From contig JAKAMO010000107.1 of the NCBI GenBank assembly GCA_021812825.1, positions 1-7,831 of the forward strand: a stretch of DNA of 7,831 nucleotides, given 5' to 3'. A program made the position numbers and the translations under genes. This document shows positions 5,471-7,831 of this stretch, piece after piece. The stretch is from a bacterium (lineage in GTDB: Bacteria; Elusimicrobiota; Elusimicrobia; Elusimicrobiales; UBA9959). The notes below the pieces were generated by a model. It did no database searches. It worked only from the letters and a program-made list of their open reading frames with translations, and was not told the origin of the DNA. Each line of letters begins with the position of its first letter. Position 1 is the first letter of the stretch.

Positions 5471-7161
5471 TTCACCTTGTTGATGCGGGTGATGCGGCCG
5501 TGGAAGACCTTGTTAAGGTGCTTCAGTTCCGGCTCGGTCTCGGCCGACACCGGCTTGGCGGCCTGCGGGGAGCGGGCGGGCCGCGACTCCATGGCCTCCT
5601 CCTCCTCGGTGGGCTCGGCCGGCATATCGGTATCGTCGGACTCCTGCAGGGCCGGCTCCGCCGCCTGCGCCGGCGCCGAAGCGGAGAACTCCGGTTTAAG
5701 GGTTATACGGGTCCCGGCGAACCTGGCCAGGGCCTCCTCCAGCTCGGCGCGGGAGTTCTCGATCATGCTGACGCCGAACTTGTTGGAGGTAAGCAGGCGC
5801 CAGGCCGAGGCGCTCACCGGCACCAGCTTAACGGAAAGCATCATGTTGTAGAGGGCAGGCTTGCGGGAATTGACGTAGCCTAGCAGCTTTTTCCAGGCGG
5901 CGGCGCCGGAGGCCTGGTCCGGGGCGGCAGAGCCGGCCGGCTCCTCGGGCTCCTCCTCGGGAGTCTCCTCAGCGGCCGGAGCCGGCGCTATATCCTGATT
6001 TTTTTTTTGCGCGGCCGGTGCGGCCGGCGCGGGAGCTGGAGCCCCGGAAGAGAGGCGGCCTTCGAGGCCTTCCAGCCTCCGGACCAGCCCTTCCAGGTCC
6101 TGCGGCACCTCTATCAGCGTGAAAAGGGCCACCTCGGCGGCGAGCGCCGGGGAGTCGGAGAACTTCACTTCCTCCACGATGACGTTGAGCTTGCGGGACA
6201 GGCGGGCCAGCGTGCCGGCCTGCAGGTCCTTGGGCAGGCCCTTCACCGGCTCGCCCTCCAGGAAACCCTGCGCGGCCAGGAAGGCCTCCGCCATGGAATT
6301 GCGCAGCTCGCGCAGCGCGGCAAGGGCGTCGTAGCCCTCGGCGTTAAGCTTGTCGAAGGCGGCGTGCAGGGCCTTGGCGTCGCGGTTGACCAGCGACAGG
6401 GCCATGGAATTGACGACCTCGCCGCCGGGGAAGCCCAGCAGTTCGGCTATCAGGTCCGCCTTGATGTCGCCGTGAGCGAAAGAGGCCGCGCGGTCGAGCA
6501 TAGTGAGCGCGTCGCGCAGCGCGCCGCCGGCGGAGCGGGCTATCAGGCGCAGGGCCTCGGGCTCGGCCTTCAGCTTCTCGGCGGCCGCCACTTCCTTGAG
6601 CCTGGAAACGATCTCCGCTTCGGGTATCGGGCGGAAGCGGAAGCACTGCGAGCGGGAAAGGATGGTGGCCGGCACCTTGTTCTGCTCGGTGGTGGCCATG
6701 ATGAAGACCACGTGCGAGGGCGGCTCCTCCACGGTCTTCAGGAGCGCGTTGAACGCGCCGGTGGAGAGCATGTGCACCTCGTCGAGGATGTAGATCTTGT
6801 ACTTGTCGCGCGAAGGGGCGAAGTCCACCTGCTCGATGATGACGCTGCGGACCTTGTCCACGCCGGTATTGGAGGCCGCGTCTATCTCTATCACGTCGAG
6901 GGACTTGCTTTCGGCTATCTCCAGGCAGGAGGGGCACTTGCCGCAGGGGGCGCCGTCCTTGCCGGGCTTGTGGCAGTTGAGGGTCTTGGCCAGGATGCGG
7001 GCTATCGTGGTCTTGCCGCAGCCCCTGGGGCCGTAGAAGACGTAGGAATGGGCGACGCGGCCCAGCTTCACGGCGTTCTGCAGGGTAACCTTGATGGTCT
7101 CCTGCCCCATGACCTCGGAGAGGTCGCCGGGGCGGTACTTGGTGGCAAGATTTTCGTACAT
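5467..7161 (-). CDS. dnaX: DNA polymerase III subunit tau/gamma
   Basis: The 564-residue protein is the clamp-loader motor of the replicative polymerase. It begins with the typical LATKYRPGDLSEVMGQE. Walker A is GPRGCGKTT (44-52), the zinc module uses Cys63, Cys73, Cys76 and Cys79, Walker B is LDEVH (126-130), the SRC-like arginine-finger motif is SRSQCF (169-174), and sensor 2 is GALRDAL with Arg216. The collar domain extends to about residue 365. An Ala/Pro/Glu-rich linker (about 370-425) follows, then a tau-specific C-terminal domain starting near AAWKKLLGYV, a second acidic linker, and a basic end. Codons 385-388 (CAA AAA AAA AAT) create ten consecutive A residues in the linker, a likely slippage site giving a shorter gamma form. 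The Shine-Dalgarno is weak (GCGGGAA). It overlaps recR by 4 bp. Length is between Thermus tau (about 530) and E. coli tau (643). Confidence 0.96.
   Translation of the reverse strand: MYENLATKYRPGDLSEVMGQETIKVTLQNAVKLGRVAHSYVFYGPRGCGKTTIARILAKTLNCHKPGKDGAPCGKCPSCLEIAESKSLDVIEIDAASNTGVDKVRSVIIEQVDFAPSRDKYKIYILDEVHMLSTGAFNALLKTVEEPPSHVVFIMATTEQNKVPATILSRSQCFRFRPIPEAEIVSRLKEVAAAEKLKAEPEALRLIARSAGGALRDALTMLDRAASFAHGDIKADLIAELLGFPGGEVVNSMALSLVNRDAKALHAAFDKLNAEGYDALAALRELRNSMAEAFLAAQGFLEGEPVKGLPKDLQAGTLARLSRKLNVIVEEVKFSDSPALAAEVALFTLIEVPQDLEGLVRRLEGLEGRLSSGAPAPAPAAPAAQKKNQDIAPAPAAEETPEEEPEEPAGSAAPDQASGAAAWKKLLGYVNSRKPALYNMMLSVKLVPVSASAWRLLTSNKFGVSMIENSRAELEEALARFAGTRITLKPEFSASAPAQAAEPALQESDDTDMPAEPTEEEEAMESRPARSPQAAKPVSAETEPELKHLNKVFHGRITRINKVK
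5972..5988 (-). other. Small hairpin downstream of the dnaX A10 run
   Basis: Ten bases after the A run the mRNA can fold as GCG-CCG, loop GCUC, CGG, bulged C, CGC: six pairs with one bulge. Position resembles the stimulatory stem-loop of ribosomal frameshift sites such as E. coli dnaX, but it is short and could be chance in GC-rich DNA. Confidence 0.3.
5999..6008 (-). promoter_or_regulatory. A10 slippery site in dnaX (candidate programmed frameshift)
   Basis: On the coding (minus) strand ten A residues follow a C and precede a T, spanning codons 385-388. One extra A (or a -1 ribosomal slip) gives SGYSAGSGR and then TGA at 5971-5969, a 397-residue product. One missing A (or +1) gives IRI and then TAG at 5990-5988, a 390-residue product. 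Either keeps the ATPase and collar domains and removes the tau-specific part, as in known gamma subunits. That slippage occurs is inferred; the run and the stops are directly visible. Confidence 0.6.
6009..6030 (-). other. GC-rich hairpin directly upstream of the dnaX A10 run
   Basis: In the dnaX mRNA the 22 bases immediately before the A run can fold as GCGC, bulged C, GGCC, loop GCACC, GGCC, GCGC: eight GC pairs with one bulge. A nascent-RNA hairpin abutting a homopolymer run could promote transcriptional slippage. The region encodes an Ala/Pro linker, so part of the pairing may simply reflect GC-rich repeated codons. Confidence 0.35.
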
Positions 7162-7201
7162 TATGTTCCCGCTGTGCTGACTGGACTGGGCGTCCCTCCG
7201 G

Positions 7202-7221
7202 CCGGGAGCGGGCGCTCCCGG
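7202..7221 (-). terminator. Hairpin between the barrel gene and dnaX (terminator-like, no U-tract)
   Basis: An inverted repeat with 8-bp perfect arms (CCGGGAGC / GCTCCCGG) and a 4-base loop starts about 20 bases after the barrel gene's stop codon. Two further GC pairs are possible past a bulged base. No run of T follows, so it is not a canonical intrinsic terminator. It may still end or attenuate the barrel transcript before dnaX, whose start lies 40 bases further on. The rest of the 80-bp gap shows no clear promoter for dnaX. Confidence 0.4.
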
Positions 7222-7241
7222 GCCGGGGGCCGCGGGCCGGC

Positions 7242-7831
7242 TTAGAACTTCACGCCGGCGTTCAGGGTCACGTAGCTGTTCTTATGGCTGCCGTTGTCGA
7301 ATATCTGGTACATCACGTTGGCGCCGATCATGTTCAGGTCGATGTAGGCGCCGAAGGCGTAGGCGTTGGAGTCGTCCACGCCGCCCTTGTACTTGGTGGT
7401 GGTGTAGGTGACGTACGGGGCTATCATCGGCACGGTGGCCGGTATGTCCAGGCGCACGTTCACGCTGGACTTGGGCAGCACTCCGAGCAGGGCGTAGGAC
7501 AGGCCGGAGACCGGGTCCACCATCGCCATCGCCTTCTCGCTGCCGTAGGAGAAGCCGGACCAGGAGGCGCCCAGGCGGGCCATCAGGATCTTGGCGCCCG
7601 CGAAGATGGAGAGCTCGTTCTGGCCGGTCTTGCCGTCGGAGGCAGCTACGGTGGAATCCACCTTGTGGTCGGTATGCTTGATGCCCGCGCCCACGTCCAC
7701 GCCGGTCACGCCCTCGCCGCCGCCGGAGGCGGCCCTGGCGTTGGGACCGGCCATGCGGCCGTGGCCGCCCTTGCCGGGGGTCAGCGAGAAGGTGATGTCG
7801 CCGCCGAAGAAGGTGCTGGAATACTTGGAGG
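7242..7831 (-). CDS. Outer-membrane beta-barrel protein, C-terminal part (N-terminus beyond window)
   Basis: The frame is open from the right edge to the TAA at 7244-7242, giving about 196 residues of the C-terminal part of a longer protein. An internal Met at 7754 is not taken as the start because the preceding 25 codons (SKYSSTFFGGDITFSLTPG and on) continue the same strand-and-loop pattern. Amphipathic strand pairs are visible: ELSIFAGAKILMARLGASW, SVNVRLDIPATV, APYVTYTTTKYKGG, YAFGAYIDLNMIGANVMYQI and, last, YVTLNAGVKF. The terminal Phe with alternating hydrophobics is the usual signal read by the Bam assembly machinery. Glycine-, His- and Asn-rich stretches are likely loops. No specific family, substrate or pore function can be named. 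It lies 80 bp upstream of dnaX on the same strand with a hairpin between, so it is probably a separate unit. Confidence 0.75.
   Translation of the reverse strand, partial: SKYSSTFFGGDITFSLTPGKGGHGRMAGPNARAASGGGEGVTGVDVGAGIKHTDHKVDSTVAASDGKTGQNELSIFAGAKILMARLGASWSGFSYGSEKAMAMVDPVSGLSYALLGVLPKSSVNVRLDIPATVPMIAPYVTYTTTKYKGGVDDSNAYAFGAYIDLNMIGANVMYQIFDNGSHKNSYVTLNAGVKF

Noticed and set aside
5999..6008. A10 run as a sequencing homopolymer error
   Set aside because: With exactly ten A the frame joins the DnaX core to a plausible tau C-terminal domain and to the recR ATGA overlap, so the length as given is consistent with a real gene.
6007..7245. Plus-strand open frame of 412 codons antisense to dnaX
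   Set aside because: Its product is a Gly/Leu/Gly-Val-rich composition typical of the antisense of GC-rich genes, with no domain; the opposite strand has unmistakable DnaX motifs throughout.

Overview
The window is GC-rich, compact bacterial chromosome, apart from a visibly more AT-rich gene at the left edge. The right-edge gene ends like an outer-membrane beta-barrel protein (alternating hydrophobic strands and a C-terminal Phe), so the host is probably a diderm (Gram-negative-type) bacterium. The phylum cannot be fixed from sequence alone. The composition and gene mix would suit an Elusimicrobiota-like or other high-GC uncultured diderm lineage, but that is a low-confidence inference.

Layout, left to right. 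Positions 1-792 (minus) hold a secreted TPR protein that runs off the left edge. Positions 793-1014 are a non-coding gap. Positions 1015-1833 (minus) encode a classical short-chain dehydrogenase. A 36-bp AT-rich divergent promoter region separates it from arfB (1870-2274, plus), a peptidyl-tRNA hydrolase for stalled ribosomes. arfB is followed closely by a gene for a membrane-anchored, rubrerythrin-like diiron protein (2302-2871, plus). That gene converges, 3 bp apart, on comEC (2875-4797, minus). Upstream of comEC on the same strand are recR (4877-5470) and dnaX (5467-7161), which overlap by an ATGA. The last gene (7242-7831, minus) is the C-terminal part of the barrel protein.

Functionally, dnaX-recR-comEC is a minus-strand DNA-processing cluster: clamp loader, recombination mediator and DNA-uptake channel. 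arfB with the diiron-protein gene looks like a small ribosome-rescue/stress pair. The SDR and TPR genes have no obvious link to either group.

The most notable signal is in dnaX. The minus strand has ten consecutive A residues exactly at the junction between the ATPase/collar part and the tau-specific C-terminal part, in a gene that otherwise writes Lys mostly as AAG. Slippage either way reaches a stop within 3 to 9 codons, giving a roughly 390-397-residue gamma-like product. This is the arrangement expected for programmed slippage making two clamp-loader subunits, as known for E. coli (ribosomal) and Thermus (transcriptional). Second, the metallo-beta-lactamase-like C-terminal domain of ComEC has lost every metal-binding residue of its signature motif. 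I see no mobile element, CRISPR array, tRNA or rRNA, and no clearly new multi-gene system.
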